Shown here in pieces: positions 24,699-34,154 of a stretch of DNA of 64,000 nt (position 1 is its first letter; each line of letters starts with the position of its first letter). The notes beneath the pieces are model-generated. The model saw only the letters and a program-made list of their open reading frames with translations, did no database searches and was not told where the DNA came from. This DNA comes from Streptomyces piniterrae (GTDB lineage Bacteria; Actinomycetota; Actinomycetes; Streptomycetales; Streptomycetaceae): assembly GCF_005048155.1 (NCBI RefSeq), contig NZ_SUMB01000007.1:362490-426489 (forward strand). The letters run 5' to 3'. A program made the translations under genes and the position numbers.

Positions 24699-26344
24699 GC
24701 AACCTTCAGCAGCTGCACCAGCAAGGGGTCGAGCTCCAGCTCGCGGCCGGCGGCGCGGGGGAGCACCGCGCCCTGATCATCACCCTCTTCGGGGTCTTCG
24801 TCGCCGCCACCCTCGGCATCACCGTCTGGGCCGGCCGGCAGACCAAGGGCGCGGAGGACTTCTACGCCGGCGGGCGCCAGTTCAGCGGCTTCCAGAACGG
24901 CCTGGCCATCTCCGGCGACTACATGTCCGCGGCGTCCTTCCTCGGGATCGCCGGCGTCATCGCCCTCTTCGGCTACGACGGCTTCCTCTACTCCATCGGC
25001 TTCCTCGTGGCCTGGCTCGTCGCCCTCCTCCTGGTCGCCGAACCGCTGCGCAACTCCGGCCGGTTCACCATGGGCGACGTCCTCGCCTACCGGATGCGCC
25101 AGCGACCGGTCCGTACGGCCGCCGGCACCTCGACCATCGTCGTTTCGATCTTCTACCTGCTCGCCCAGATGGCGGGCGCCGGCGCCCTGGTCACGCTGCT
25201 GCTCGGCATCACCAGCGAAGCGGGCAAGATCCTGGTCGTCGTGATCGTCGGCATCGTGATGATCCTGTACGTCACCATCGGCGGCATGAAGGGCACCACC
25301 TGGGTCCAGATGGTCAAGGCGGTGCTGCTGATCGCCGGCACCCTGCTGATCACGTTCCTGGTGGCGCTCAAGTTCAACTTCAACATCTCCACGCTGCTCG
25401 GCGCCGCCGCCGAGAACAGCGGACAGGGCGCCGCGTTCCTGGAGCCGGGCCTCAAATACGGCGCCACCGCCACGTCCAAGATCGACTTCATTTCGCTGGG
25501 CATCGCCCTCGTCCTGGGCACCGCGGGCCTGCCGCACATCCTCATCCGCTTCTACACGGTGCCCACGGCCAAGGCCGCCCGTAAGTCGGTGAACTGGGCG
25601 ATCGGCATCATCGGCGTCTTCTACCTGATGACCATCGCGCTCGGCTTCGGTGCCGCCGCCCTCATCAAGCCCGACACCATCACCGCCTCCAACAAGTCGG
25701 GCAACACCGCGGCCCCGCTGCTGGCCGAGGCGATCGGCGGCGGCGCCGGCTCCACCGGCGGCGCCATCCTGCTCGCCGTCATCTCCGCGGTCGCGTTCGC
25801 CACGATCCTCGCCGTGGTCGCCGGCCTCACCCTCGCCTCGTCGTCGTCCTTCGCGCACGACCTGTACGTCAACGTGCTCCGCAAGGGCGAGGCGAGCGAG
25901 AAGGAGGAGGTCGGCGCGGCCCGCTGGGCGACCGTCGGCATCGGGACCGTCGCCATCATCCTGGGCGTCTTCGCCCGCGGTCTGAACGTCGCCGGCCTGG
26001 TGGCCCTCGCCTTCGCGGTCGCCGCCTCCGCCAACCTTCCGACGATCCTCTACAGCCTGTTCTGGAAGCGCTTCACCACACAGGGCGCCCTCTGGTCCAT
26101 CTACGGCGGCCTCGTCTCCTCCGTCTTCCTGGTCCTGTTCTCGCCGGTGGTCTCCGGCAAGGAGACGTCGATGTTCCCCGCCGCGGACTTCGACTTCTTC
26201 CCGCTGGAGAACCCGGGCCTGATCTCCATCCCGCTGGGCTTCCTGCTCGGCTGGCTGGGCTCGCTCCTCTCCAAGGAGGAACCGGACGTCAGGAAATACG
26301 CCGAGCTGGAGGTCCGCTCGCTGACCGGGACCGGAGCGCACTGA
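24695..26344 (+). CDS. actP: Cation/acetate symporter, SSS family
   Basis: 549 residues with about 13 membrane helices of the sodium:solute symporter family. Near the N-terminus, GAEDFYAGGRQFSGFQNGLAISGDYMSAASFLGIAG is the ActP signature; LPHILIRFYTVPTAKAARKSVNWA is the conserved SSS box. It moves acetate or short monocarboxylates into the cell. It overlaps the DUF485 gene by 4 nt. Confidence 0.9.
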   Translation: MSNLQQLHQQGVELQLAAGGAGEHRALIITLFGVFVAATLGITVWAGRQTKGAEDFYAGGRQFSGFQNGLAISGDYMSAASFLGIAGVIALFGYDGFLYSIGFLVAWLVALLLVAEPLRNSGRFTMGDVLAYRMRQRPVRTAAGTSTIVVSIFYLLAQMAGAGALVTLLLGITSEAGKILVVVIVGIVMILYVTIGGMKGTTWVQMVKAVLLIAGTLLITFLVALKFNFNISTLLGAAAENSGQGAAFLEPGLKYGATATSKIDFISLGIALVLGTAGLPHILIRFYTVPTAKAARKSVNWAIGIIGVFYLMTIALGFGAAALIKPDTITASNKSGNTAAPLLAEAIGGGAGSTGGAILLAVISAVAFATILAVVAGLTLASSSSFAHDLYVNVLRKGEASEKEEVGAARWATVGIGTVAIILGVFARGLNVAGLVALAFAVAASANLPTILYSLFWKRFTTQGALWSIYGGLVSSVFLVLFSPVVSGKETSMFPAADFDFFPLENPGLISIPLGFLLGWLGSLLSKEEPDVRKYAELEVRSLTGTGAH

Positions 26345-26492
26345 GCCGTCCCTACAGCTCCCCGGGCGGGGTGGCGTCGTAGATCTCTACGAGGCCGCCC
26401 CGCCCACCTCGTGCTTCCCACGCCTGCTCTCTGTCGGACCCATCACGTAGTCTCGAAGACGTACTGATCCATACAGTCAGGGAGGGGGCCCA

Positions 26493-27482
26493 GTGCTCAT
26501 CGACACCTACGGCCGCGTGGCCACCGACCTGCGGGTTTCGCTGACCGACCGGTGCAATCTGCGGTGTACGTACTGCATGCCCGAAGAAGGCCTGCAATGG
26601 CTGGCGAAGCCCGATCTGCTCACCGATGACGAGATCGTCCGCCTGATCGACATCGCCGTGCGCGACCTCGGGATCGAAGAGGTCCGCTTCACCGGCGGCG
26701 AGCCGCTGCTCCGCCCCGGCCTGGTCGGCATCGTCGAGCGCGTCGCGGCGCTCGCCCCCCGCCCCCAGATGTCGCTCACCACCAACGGCATCGGCCTCGA
26801 GCGCACCGCCGCCGCGCTCCGCGACGCCGGGCTGGACCGCGTCAACGTCTCCCTCGACACCCTGCGGCCGGACGTCTTCCAGAAGATGACCCGCCGCAAG
26901 CGCCATGACGACGTTCTGCGCGGCCTGGAAGCGGCCCGCGCCGCCGGCCTCACCCCGGTCAAGGTCAACGCCGTCCTCATGCCGTCCCTCAACGACGACG
27001 AGGCCCCCGACCTGCTGGCCTGGGCGATCGAGCACGACTACGAGCTCCGCTTCATCGAGCAGATGCCGCTGGACGCCCAGCACGGCTGGAAGCGCGACGG
27101 CATGATCACCGCCGGCGACATCCTCACCTCCCTGCGCACCCGCTTCGAGCTGACCCCCGAGGCCCAGGACGAACGCGGCTCCGCGCCCGCCGAGCGCTGG
27201 GTTGTCGACGGCGGCCCGCACCGCGTCGGCGTCATCGCCTCCGTCACCCGCCCGTTCTGCCGCGCCTGCGACCGCACCCGGCTGACCGCCGACGGCCAGA
27301 TACGTACCTGTCTGTTCGCCACCGAGGAGACCGATCTGCGGACGGCGCTGCGCTCGGACGCGCCCGACGCCGAGATCGCCCGCATATGGAAGCTCGCGAT
27401 GTGGGGCAAGAAGGCGGGCTCCGGCCTGGACGACCCGTCGTTCCTCCAGCCCGAGCGCCCGATGTCCGCGATCGGCGGCTAG
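26493..27482 (+). CDS. moaA: GTP 3',8-cyclase MoaA (molybdenum cofactor synthesis)
   Basis: 329 residues from a GTG with GGGAGG upstream. The radical-SAM cluster is C21-xxx-C25-xx-C28 in TDRCNLRCTYCMP; FTGGEPLL follows. A second [4Fe-4S] site near the C-terminus uses C256, C259 and C273 in FCRACDRTRLTADGQIRTC. The C-terminal Gly-Gly (SAIGG) needed for activity is present. It converts GTP to the cyclic intermediate of molybdopterin with MoaC, which is not in the window. Confidence 0.96.
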   Translation: MLIDTYGRVATDLRVSLTDRCNLRCTYCMPEEGLQWLAKPDLLTDDEIVRLIDIAVRDLGIEEVRFTGGEPLLRPGLVGIVERVAALAPRPQMSLTTNGIGLERTAAALRDAGLDRVNVSLDTLRPDVFQKMTRRKRHDDVLRGLEAARAAGLTPVKVNAVLMPSLNDDEAPDLLAWAIEHDYELRFIEQMPLDAQHGWKRDGMITAGDILTSLRTRFELTPEAQDERGSAPAERWVVDGGPHRVGVIASVTRPFCRACDRTRLTADGQIRTCLFATEETDLRTALRSDAPDAEIARIWKLAMWGKKAGSGLDDPSFLQPERPMSAIGG

Positions 27483-27563
27483 CCAGAGCCTGTTCGGGTG
27501 GCCGGCGCCTGTCCGAGGGGGCAGGGTCGGAAAGGCGCTGCGGCCCTGCCCCGGGCGGGCCGG

Positions 27564-27803
27564 CTAACGGGCCGACGCCTCCCATTCCTCCAGCGTCACC
27601 ACGTCCTTGAGGAAGCCGCGCAGTCCGAGGAACTGCGACAGATGCTCCCGGTGCTCGTCGCAGGCGAGCCAGGTCTTGCGCCGGTCCGGGGTGTGCAATT
27701 TCGGGTTGTTCCAGGCCAGCACCCATACCGCGGCGGCACGGCAGCCCTTGGCGGAGCAGATGACGGTGCTCTCGTCGGAGCTGGGAAGATCAGGGGAGTT
27801 CAC
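27564..27803 (-). CDS. Small conserved hypothetical protein, 79 aa
   Basis: GTG start. The pattern CSAKGCRAAAVWVLAWNNPKLHTPDRRKTWLACDEHREHLSQFL has Cys/His pairs (C16, C21, C48, H51) that could bind a metal. The rest is helical. Homologues are common in Streptomyces but have no known role. It converges with moaA. Confidence 0.7.
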   Translation of the reverse strand: MNSPDLPSSDESTVICSAKGCRAAAVWVLAWNNPKLHTPDRRKTWLACDEHREHLSQFLGLRGFLKDVVTLEEWEASAR

Positions 27804-28001
27804 GGCCTCAACCCTACGTCCCGCATCCGGGTGCGGACATGGCGACGCCGGGCAGCCACGGGGGGAGCCGCCCGGCGTCGGTCCGTCGCTCCGACGGGGG
27901 ATGCGGAGCGCGTACGCAGTATGTCACGGGGAATGGTGCGTGGTGCACCGGATCCACATCATTGATCTGAGCTTTTCTTGAGCTTTGCAGACCCGTAGCG
28001 G

Positions 28002-28376
28002 TCAGTTCCGGTCGCTCCGCGCGTCCGGAGAATCGGCGCCCCGCCGCTCCGGAACGGATTCCGCATGACCGCCCGCAGGACCGCCGGTGAGCATCGGCCG
28101 GGCCGGCGGCGCCACGAACGTCTTGGGCAGCGAAGGGGCGTTCTCCCGGCCCGCGTTGGCGATGACGACCGCGATGTAGGGGAGCGCGATCCCCAGAATC
28201 AGCGTTGCAATGGCGATCGGACGCTCGATGTTCCACAGAACGGCGGTCAGTACCACGGCCACCGTGCGCACCGACATCGAGATCACATAGCGCCGCTGCC
28301 GCCCCCGCACATCCTCCGACAGCCCCTGGCGGGCCCCCGTGATCCGGAAGGTCTCGCCGTCGCTGTGCTTCCGCAT
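28002..28376 (-). CDS. DUF3099 domain membrane protein
   Basis: 124 residues from the ATG at 28376. The N-terminal segment ETFRITGARQGLSEDVRGRQRRYVISMSVRTVAVVLTAV is the DUF3099 signature. Two membrane helices lie at about 32-52 and 57-76, and a Pro/Arg-rich cytosolic tail follows. Function unknown; it diverges from the GlsB/YeaQ-like gene over about 210 nt. Confidence 0.85.
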   Translation of the reverse strand: MRKHSDGETFRITGARQGLSEDVRGRQRRYVISMSVRTVAVVLTAVLWNIERPIAIATLILGIALPYIAVVIANAGRENAPSLPKTFVAPPARPMLTGGPAGGHAESVPERRGADSPDARSDRN

Positions 28377-28554
28377 CGCGTTCCACCACCTGGTCAGTCG
28401 TGCCGGATTCTCCCCGCTTTCCGGTCGCTTCCCACGGTACGCCGCGGCTCCGCCGCCTTCGAGACCGGGTCGTGCCGACGTATGGCCAGGTACAGCAGCC
28501 CACACTGCGTACGCCCCCGTCCCGCGTGCGCCGTAGGTCATGCGGAGCGACACT

Positions 28555-28580
28555 GACGGAGCACCCTTAAGGGCTCCGTC
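28555..28580 (+). promoter_or_regulatory. Hairpin abutting the ribosome-binding site of the YeaQ-like gene
   Basis: GACGGAG-CA-CCC, loop TTAA, GGG-CTCCGTC forms a bulged 10-bp stem that ends exactly one base before the Shine-Dalgarno GGGAGG (28581-28586) of the downstream gene. It may set RBS accessibility or protect the 5' end. Confidence 0.4.
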
Positions 28581-28590
28581 GGGAGGCGTC

Positions 28591-28869
28591 ATGACGTGGT
28601 TGTGGGCCATCATCGTGGGCCTGGTCCTGGGCCTGATCGCAAAGGCAGTCATCCCTGGCAAGCAGCAGATTCCCCTCTGGCTGACCGTGATCTTCGGCAT
28701 GCTCGGCAGCGTCCTGGGCAACTGGCTGGCCACCGGCATCGGGGTGAACGAAACCCCCGGCATCGACTGGACCCGCCATATCCTGCAGCTCATCGGCGCT
28801 GTTCTCATCGTCGGAGTGGGCGACCGTCTGTGGGTGTCCGCACGGGGCGGCAGAGGCCGGGTCACCTAG
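28591..28869 (+). CDS. GlsB/YeaQ/YmgE family stress-response membrane protein
   Basis: 92 residues; ATG with GGGAGG 4 nt upstream. Three short membrane helices in the order typical of transglycosylase-associated (YeaQ/YmgE) proteins: MTWLWAIIVGLVLGLIAKAVIPG, TVIFGMLGSVLGNWLA, and ILQLIGAVLIVGVGDRLW. Members are induced by envelope or general stress; molecular function unknown. It ends before a strong bidirectional terminator shared with tyrS. Confidence 0.88.
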   Translation: MTWLWAIIVGLVLGLIAKAVIPGKQQIPLWLTVIFGMLGSVLGNWLATGIGVNETPGIDWTRHILQLIGAVLIVGVGDRLWVSARGGRGRVT

Positions 28870-28882
28870 CGAGCACGAAACA

Positions 28883-28921
28883 CGACGGTGGCCGGTGCAC
28901 CCTCTGCACCGGCCACCGTCG
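28883..28921. terminator. 17-bp perfect hairpin between convergent genes
   Basis: Arms at 28883-28899 and 28905-28921, loop CCCTC. It lies between the convergent YeaQ-like and tyrS genes and can act on both strands. Immediately after it on the plus strand, TCCGCGAATCAGC is duplicated (28924-28949). Confidence 0.85.
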
Positions 28922-28959
28922 CATCCGCGAATCAGCTCCGCGAATCAGCGTCCTTGGGG

Positions 28960-30363
28960 TCAGCGCCCCTCGATGTGCGCCAGCTTCCGACCGGCCTTCA
29001 GGTACACGGCGCCCGGCGAGCCCGCCAGCTTCTCGGCCAGCACCGCGTCCAGCGGCCGCACCGATTCCGCCTCGGAGAGCACCACGGTCTCCTGGCCGCC
29101 CTCGCCCTCCACGACCAGCCGCAGCGCGTTCTGCTTGGCCAGCCGGCGCGCGGCCGAGGCGCTGGGCGTGAACTCCAGCACGGTCGTCAGCACCGCGGTC
29201 ACCGTCTCCGCGCCGTGCTCGGCGAGATCCACGACGGGCAGCGTGCCGACATCGGCGAACGACTTCTTCGAGAACTGTGCGACGAACCCGGCCCGCGCCG
29301 CCATCGCCGCGTCCAGCCCGTACAGCGCGGTGACGACCTCGCCCGCGAGGATCTTCTTGAGGTCCATCGGGTGCAGCGACCGGTCCGTGACCCGGCCCAG
29401 GACGAGCGTGATCTCCTCGTCGGTCCACTCCGTCCACGCCTTGAGGTACGGCTCCATCAGCCGGTCCGGCACCGACATGATCTTGCCGAAGACATCGTCG
29501 GCGGGGGCGCTCAGACCGACGTAATTGCCCTTGGACTTGGACATCTTGGCGCCGGTGCCGTCCGTGCCCTCGATCAGCGGCATGGTCACCACCAGCTGCG
29601 GCCGCTGCCCGCGCAGCTCCATCAGCTTGCGGCCCATCTGCAGATTGAGCAGCTGGTCCGAACCGCCCAGCTCCACATCGCACTCCAGCGCCACCGAGTC
29701 CAGGCCCTGGGCGATGGGGTACAGCAGCTCCGTCATCGTCAGACCGGAGCCGGCGGCCAGCCGGTTGCGGAAGTCCTCGCGCTGCAGCAGCTGCGACGCC
29801 GGGACCTGGGCGAGCAGCCCGAGCAGCTCGGGGAAGGTGTACGGCGCCAGCCACTCGCTGTTCTGCCGGAAGCTGACCTTCTCGAAGTCGAAGAAGGGGC
29901 GCACCTGTTCGCGGTAGGTGGCGAGGTTCTGCGCGATGTCCTCGTCGGTCAGCGGCGGACGCTCGGCGGTACGCCCCGACGGGTCGCCGATCTTCGCGGT
30001 GAAGTCACCGATGATCAGCGTGACGTCGTGGCCCAGCCGCTGGAACCGGCTGAGGATGATCAGCGGCACCGCGTGGCCCAGGTGCACATCGGTCGCCGTC
30101 GGGTCGATACCCAGCTTGATGTGCAGGCCCTTGCCGGCTGCCCGGCGCTCCTCGATGCGCTCGGCCAGTTTGTCCACGCCCGGCAGCACCTCGACCGTAC
30201 GGGCCGCGATCAGCTCCGCCTGCTCCTTGGCGGGCAGGTCCGTCAGGTCGAGATAGCGCCGCGAGCCCGTCTCCTTGAGCAGCTCCTGGACGGTCGCGTC
30301 CGAGGAGAGGTCGGCGGAGAGCAGCGTGGTGGCGCGGGCGACGGATTCGCCGAGGCGTGTCAT
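28960..30363 (-). CDS. tyrS: Tyrosyl-tRNA synthetase
   Basis: 467 residues from the ATG at 30363. The class I signature HLGH is at about 94-97 in GIDPTATDVHLGHAVPL and the KMSKS loop at about 273-277. The C-terminal 70 residues (LSEAESVRPLDAVLAEKLAGSPGAVYLKAGRKLAHIEGR) hold the RNA-binding tail. The N-terminus resembles the second TyrRS branch (TyrZ-like). It charges tRNA-Tyr in the cytoplasm. Monocistronic between a terminator and the tldE gene. I see no T-box upstream. Confidence 0.95.
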   Translation of the reverse strand: MTRLGESVARATTLLSADLSSDATVQELLKETGSRRYLDLTDLPAKEQAELIAARTVEVLPGVDKLAERIEERRAAGKGLHIKLGIDPTATDVHLGHAVPLIILSRFQRLGHDVTLIIGDFTAKIGDPSGRTAERPPLTDEDIAQNLATYREQVRPFFDFEKVSFRQNSEWLAPYTFPELLGLLAQVPASQLLQREDFRNRLAAGSGLTMTELLYPIAQGLDSVALECDVELGGSDQLLNLQMGRKLMELRGQRPQLVVTMPLIEGTDGTGAKMSKSKGNYVGLSAPADDVFGKIMSVPDRLMEPYLKAWTEWTDEEITLVLGRVTDRSLHPMDLKKILAGEVVTALYGLDAAMAARAGFVAQFSKKSFADVGTLPVVDLAEHGAETVTAVLTTVLEFTPSASAARRLAKQNALRLVVEGEGGQETVVLSEAESVRPLDAVLAEKLAGSPGAVYLKAGRKLAHIEGR

Positions 30364-30508
30364 GGCGTCCCTGATCGATCGTGGTTCCCGAAACGGGAGG
30401 ACAGACGGACAGTCTATTAGCCAGGTGTGACAAGTCCGGCCGTCCCCCGGCCTCCCGGGCCTCCTCAGGGCTCCCGGCCCTCTTGCACCCACCCCCGACG
30501 GCTGTCGC

Positions 30509-31954
30509 TCACACCCCCTGGCTGACGGAGCTCATGTTGAAGTCCGGGATCCGCAGCGCCGGCGTCGCCGCCCGCGTGAAGTAGTCGCTCCACTCGCGCG
30601 GCAGCGTCCGCTCCGTACGGCCCGCCTCCACCGCACGGGAGAGCAGGTCCACCGGCGACTCGTTGAAGCGGAAGTTGTTGACCTCGCCGACGACCTCGCC
30701 GTTCTCCACCAGGTAGACGCCGTCCCGGGTCAGCCCGGTCAGCAGCAGCGTCGCCGGATCGACCTCGCGGATGTACCACAGGCAGGTCAGCAGCAGCGCG
30801 GGACCGTCATGGCCGCTCGCGGCCACCATCTCGTCCAGGGAACGTGAACCGCCCGCCTCCAGAAGGAGGTTGTCGATGCCGGGCGCCACAGGGAGGCCGG
30901 TCAGCCCGGCGGTGTGCCGGGTGGTGATCAGCCGGTTGAGCACACCGTCCCGCATCCACTCGGTGGCCGGCAGGGGCAGCCCGTTGTCGAAGACCGACGC
31001 GTCGTCCCCGGAGGAATGCGCCAGCACGAACGGAGCGCACTCCAGACCGGAAGCCCCCGGGTCGCTGCGCAAGGTCAGCGGCAGCTCGGAGAGCCGCTCG
31101 CCGAGCCGGGTGCCGGCCCCGGGCCGTGCCGCGTCGCCGTCCCCGTCGGCAGGCTTGGAGAAGACCGTACGGCCCTCGGCGGCGTCCCGCGCCGAGGACG
31201 ACCACAGCTGGTAGATCAGCAGGTCGGCGACGGCGGTCGGCGGCAGCAGCGTCTCGTAGCGCCCGGCCGGCAGCTCGACCCGCCGCTCGGCCCAGGCCAG
31301 CCGCCGGGCCAGGTCGGCATCCAGCTCCCGCGGGTCGACATCGGTGAAGTCACGGGTCGCCCGGCCGGCCCAGGCCGAACGGGCGGCGGCCGCGCCGGGG
31401 CCCGCGGACTTGGCGTTGAGCTCCAGCGTCCCGGTGGGCTGGTCGTGCCGCAGCCGCAGCCCGGCGGAGCTGCCCAAGTAGGAGGAGACCATCTCGTGGT
31501 GGGCGAACCCGTACAGCTCGCGGCCGCCCGCGCGGGCCTGCCGGAAGGACTCGCCGAGCGCCGGCGCGAACGCCGCGAAGACCTCCGAGGAGGTCTCGGC
31601 GGGCGCGTCGGTGAAGCCGGCGGACTCCTTTGCGCCGCCGACCAGCGGCTGGGCGTCCTCGGCCGGCCCCGCGTCCCGGGCGGCCGCCTCCGCGGCCCGT
31701 ACCAGCGGCTCCAGGTCGTCCGCGGTCACCGCCGACCGGGAGACCACACCGGACGCGGTGCCCTCCGCGCCGTCCACGGTCGCGATGACGGTCAGCGTCC
31801 GCCCGCGGGTGACGCCGTTGGTGGTGAGCGCGTTGCCCGCCCAGCGCAGATTGGCGCTGGACCGCTCATCGGCGATGACGACACAGCCGTCGGCCCGGGA
31901 GAGTTCCAGGGCCCGCTCGACGATCTCGTGCGGCGTGCTGGTGCTGCGGCTCAT
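30509..31954 (-). CDS. pmbA: TldD/PmbA family metallopeptidase subunit (TldE-like)
   Basis: 481 residues. The fold is that of TldE/PmbA, the non-metal partner of TldD; the HExxxH motif is absent. C-terminal landmarks are VYLVENGEVVGEVNNFRFNESPVDLLSRA and the end region PALRIPDFNMSSVSQGV. TldD/TldE process peptides such as microcin or RiPP precursors and antitoxins. The start overlaps the stop of the displaced tldD 3' end as ATGA, the relic of an intact tldD-tldE operon that is now split by about 5 kb. Confidence 0.92.
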   Translation of the reverse strand: MSRSTSTPHEIVERALELSRADGCVVIADERSSANLRWAGNALTTNGVTRGRTLTVIATVDGAEGTASGVVSRSAVTADDLEPLVRAAEAAARDAGPAEDAQPLVGGAKESAGFTDAPAETSSEVFAAFAPALGESFRQARAGGRELYGFAHHEMVSSYLGSSAGLRLRHDQPTGTLELNAKSAGPGAAAARSAWAGRATRDFTDVDPRELDADLARRLAWAERRVELPAGRYETLLPPTAVADLLIYQLWSSSARDAAEGRTVFSKPADGDGDAARPGAGTRLGERLSELPLTLRSDPGASGLECAPFVLAHSSGDDASVFDNGLPLPATEWMRDGVLNRLITTRHTAGLTGLPVAPGIDNLLLEAGGSRSLDEMVAASGHDGPALLLTCLWYIREVDPATLLLTGLTRDGVYLVENGEVVGEVNNFRFNESPVDLLSRAVEAGRTERTLPREWSDYFTRAATPALRIPDFNMSSVSQGV

Positions 31955-32217
31955 CGACCCGCCTCCTGGGTGGTGTTGAGGATGTTCACGCCCTCGAAGA
32001 GGGCCGACGGGCACCCGTGCGACACCGCCGCGATCTGCCCCGGCTGCGCCTTCCCGCAGTTGAACGCGTCGCCCAGTACGTACGTCTGCGGCCCGCCCAC
32101 CGCGCTCATCGACCCCCAGAAGTCGGTGGTCGTCGCCTGATAGGCCACATCGCGCAGCTGCCCGGCCGGCCGTCCGTTCTCGATACGGAAGAACCGCTGA
32201 CCGGTGAACCGGAAGTT
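31951..32217 (-). pseudogene. tldD: Displaced native 3' end of tldD
   Basis: It encodes the last 89 residues of a TldD: NFRFTGQRFFRIENGR ... DVAYQATTTDFWGSM ... TYVLGDAFNCGKAQPGQIAAVSHGCPS ... VNILNTTQEAGR. It fits the usual Streptomyces TldD C-terminus better than the current end of the full-length gene. Upstream of 32217 the homology stops abruptly at a short sequence shared with the other island edge. In-frame ATG codons just upstream (for example in MPSAPPVNFRF) could allow translation of a short peptide coupled to tldE. Confidence 0.88.
32204..32217. other. Candidate attachment site, left edge
   Basis: GTGAACCGGAAGTT here matches GTGAACTGGAAGTT at 37157-37170 in 13 of 14 bases. tldD homology of the displaced fragment ends here on the element side. 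It encodes (minus strand) the NF(R)F segment of TldD. Confidence 0.6.
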
Positions 32218-32368
32218 CACCGGGGGAGCGGAGGGCATACCCCTCCGACGGGCATCTGTGCAGGTCAGGCGGCTATTCATGCTCTGCCCTCAATCCCTGT
32301 TCATACCGGTTGAAACCGGACTGTGCGGGGTCTGGTGATGACTTGGTGTCGACCTGGGAACAGAGCCT

Positions 32369-33092
32369 ATGTTGCATCCCCGCTCGGACGCGGCGGCGCA
32401 CGCACGGGCTCATGCGGAGCAGGAGCTGGGAGCCGGGCCAGCGTCCACCTCGTTCCTCGATCAGTTGCCGGCCGCCGACCCAGAGGCTGTGCAGTTCATC
32501 TGAACTGGCACACGGCTCTGCGGTCGCTGGCTTGCGGCGACTTCGCGGACACCCGTCGCCGGGCGGACGAGGTACTTCGCCGGGAGGACGTGGGCATGCG
32601 GTCGGCGACGAACTGGCGCCTGTTGCTGGCCGTACAGGAAACGGCACGCAGGAGAGACCTGGAGCATGTACGAGCTCTGCCGGCGGCACCAGGCGGTATG
32701 GCCGAGATCTTCCGCACCTTCAACCTGGCCCTGGCCCTGGCCGTCGAGGCGGCCACCGATGACCGGCCCGACTACCGCGAAGTGCTCGCCCCTGTCGTCC
32801 AAGCCCTGGCGCACGTCACCTCCGGCCGCCGTGGCGCCGCAGTGGATCTCCTGACCGACTTCGGGGAACAAGCCGAACGCATGGGGGGGGAGTCCGGATG
32901 GAACGGGAAATCGTCCAGGACACCCTCGCCCGCGCGCTGATCGACACCGGCGCACACGCTCGCGCGGCAGACCTGCTGCACCACCGCGTCGTCACACGCC
33001 GCCACCACAAGTACGGAGATCTCCTCCTGACCGCCCGCACCAACGTGCCGGAGACCGTGGGCTGCCGCGCTGAGGGCATCCGACCTGCTTAA
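32369..33092 (+). pseudogene. Frameshifted helical-repeat (TPR-like) protein gene
   Basis: Three consecutive reading frames make one protein: MLHPRSDAAAHARAHAEQELG... to a stop at 32501; then LNWHTALRSLACGDFADTRRRADEVLR ... HVTSGRRGAAVDLLTDFGEQAERMG; then, after a run of eight G at about 32884-32891, MEREIVQDTLARALIDTGAHARAADLLHHRVVTRRHHKYGDLLL. The helical-pair pattern is that of tetratricopeptide-like proteins of Streptomyces. Two frameshifts disable it, unless they are sequencing errors. Confidence 0.65.
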
Positions 33093-33429
33093 TGGGTGGA
33101 GGCATCTGCCCGCAGTTCGACACATGGCCACAACTGAGCGACAGCGGCGAGAAGATGCTGCCGCTGACCGTGAAGAAGCCCGCGACCAGCGCAAGCGGCC
33201 AGTGACGTGAGCGAGATGGCTGACGTGCTGAGCGCGCTCGGTCTTGGCTCGGAGTGTCGGCGGTCCGTCGCTGCAGAGGCGCCCGGAACGCCCCTGCCGA
33301 CGCAGGGAGGCCCCTCGAACGTCCACTCCGAGGTTGAGTGGGGCTGAGGGGCCTTCGGGCCGTCCACCGTTCGGCCCGACTGCGGATCGGGCGGACACCC
33401 GAGCCCGGGCGCTGCTGCGGGTCAGGAAC
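33093..33429. other. Island spacer without a supported gene
   Basis: A 37-codon open frame starting at ATG 33092 (MGGGICPQFDTWPQLSDSGEKM...) is the only candidate and has no homologue I recognise. The rest up to the terminator hairpin holds no gene. Confidence 0.35.
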
Positions 33430-33468
33430 GGGTCCCGGCGCCGGCCTGTGACGTGGACACCGGGACCC
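33430..33468 (-). terminator. Terminator hairpin of the 98-aa secreted protein gene
   Basis: GGGTCCCGG (33430-33438) and CCGGGACCC (33460-33468) form a perfect 9-bp stem beginning 9 nt past the stop codon of the minus-strand gene. The large loop can pair further (GGCGCCGGCC). Confidence 0.6.
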
Positions 33469-33477
33469 TTCCTTTTA

Positions 33478-33774
33478 CTAGCCGCCGATGCTGTTGTCGC
33501 AGCCCATGGTCGAGCCCAGGTGGCTGGACTGTGCACCCGGGGAGCCTTCGCCATTGAGCGCGCTGCCCGCCAGGCCGTTGAGAATCCCGACCTCGCCGAG
33601 GACGTCCACGTTCAGGTCGTGCGACCGGCAGGAGCTGCCCTGCTGGGCATTCAGGCCGCCGTGGCCGCCATGGCCGCGTTGCTGACCTTCGTCGGCGTGG
33701 GCGGCGCCGGCGCCGAGGAGGCCGACGGTGCCGAGGGCTGCGATCACAACAGCGGCTTTGCGAAGCTTGCGCAT
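33478..33774 (-). CDS. Small secreted protein, 98 aa
   Basis: ATG at 33774 with GGAG 6 nt upstream. A signal peptide (MRKLRKAAVVIAALGTVGLLGAGAAHA, cleaved after AHA) is followed by a Gly/His/Gln-rich stretch and then SCRSHDLNVDVLGEVGILNGLAGSALNGEGSPGAQSSHLGSTMGCDNSIGG with two Cys. The pattern recurs in Streptomyces small secreted proteins of unknown function, with some similarity of style to chaplins and rodlins but no chaplin domain. It is intact within a decaying island. Confidence 0.75.
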   Translation of the reverse strand: MRKLRKAAVVIAALGTVGLLGAGAAHADEGQQRGHGGHGGLNAQQGSSCRSHDLNVDVLGEVGILNGLAGSALNGEGSPGAQSSHLGSTMGCDNSIGG

Positions 33775-34154
33775 TTCATCTCCGGTGAGTTGAGCAGATG
33801 CGATCCGTGACTGATCGACTTCGTACAGTGATGAAAGGCTAATATGAAACACCGCGCAGGCAGTCAATGACGCGCCGGATTCTCTGACCCTCGGGAACTG
33901 GCGCCGGCCGCGGAACTCCGCACCCCGAGCACGTCAGGGCATCGCCTGGCCGCGACAGGTGCGGGCGCTCCCCCAACGGCTCTACCTGAGCCGGTGAAAG
34001 CGCCGGCGGGGTGCGGCTGAAGCCCGCGGTTGAGCGTCTGGAATGCGCGGGTGTCCGCTCGGAGCGGGCATCCGCTGTCGGCGAGTGCTCCCGGAACAAG
34101 GGCGGGCCCTCGCGCAAGTCTCCCTGGCGAACGGCCAGTTCGACCGGAGGCCGC

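Noticed and set aside
30364..30440. T-box riboswitch upstream of tyrS
   Set aside because: The 5' region is too short and has no T-box sequence or specifier stem.
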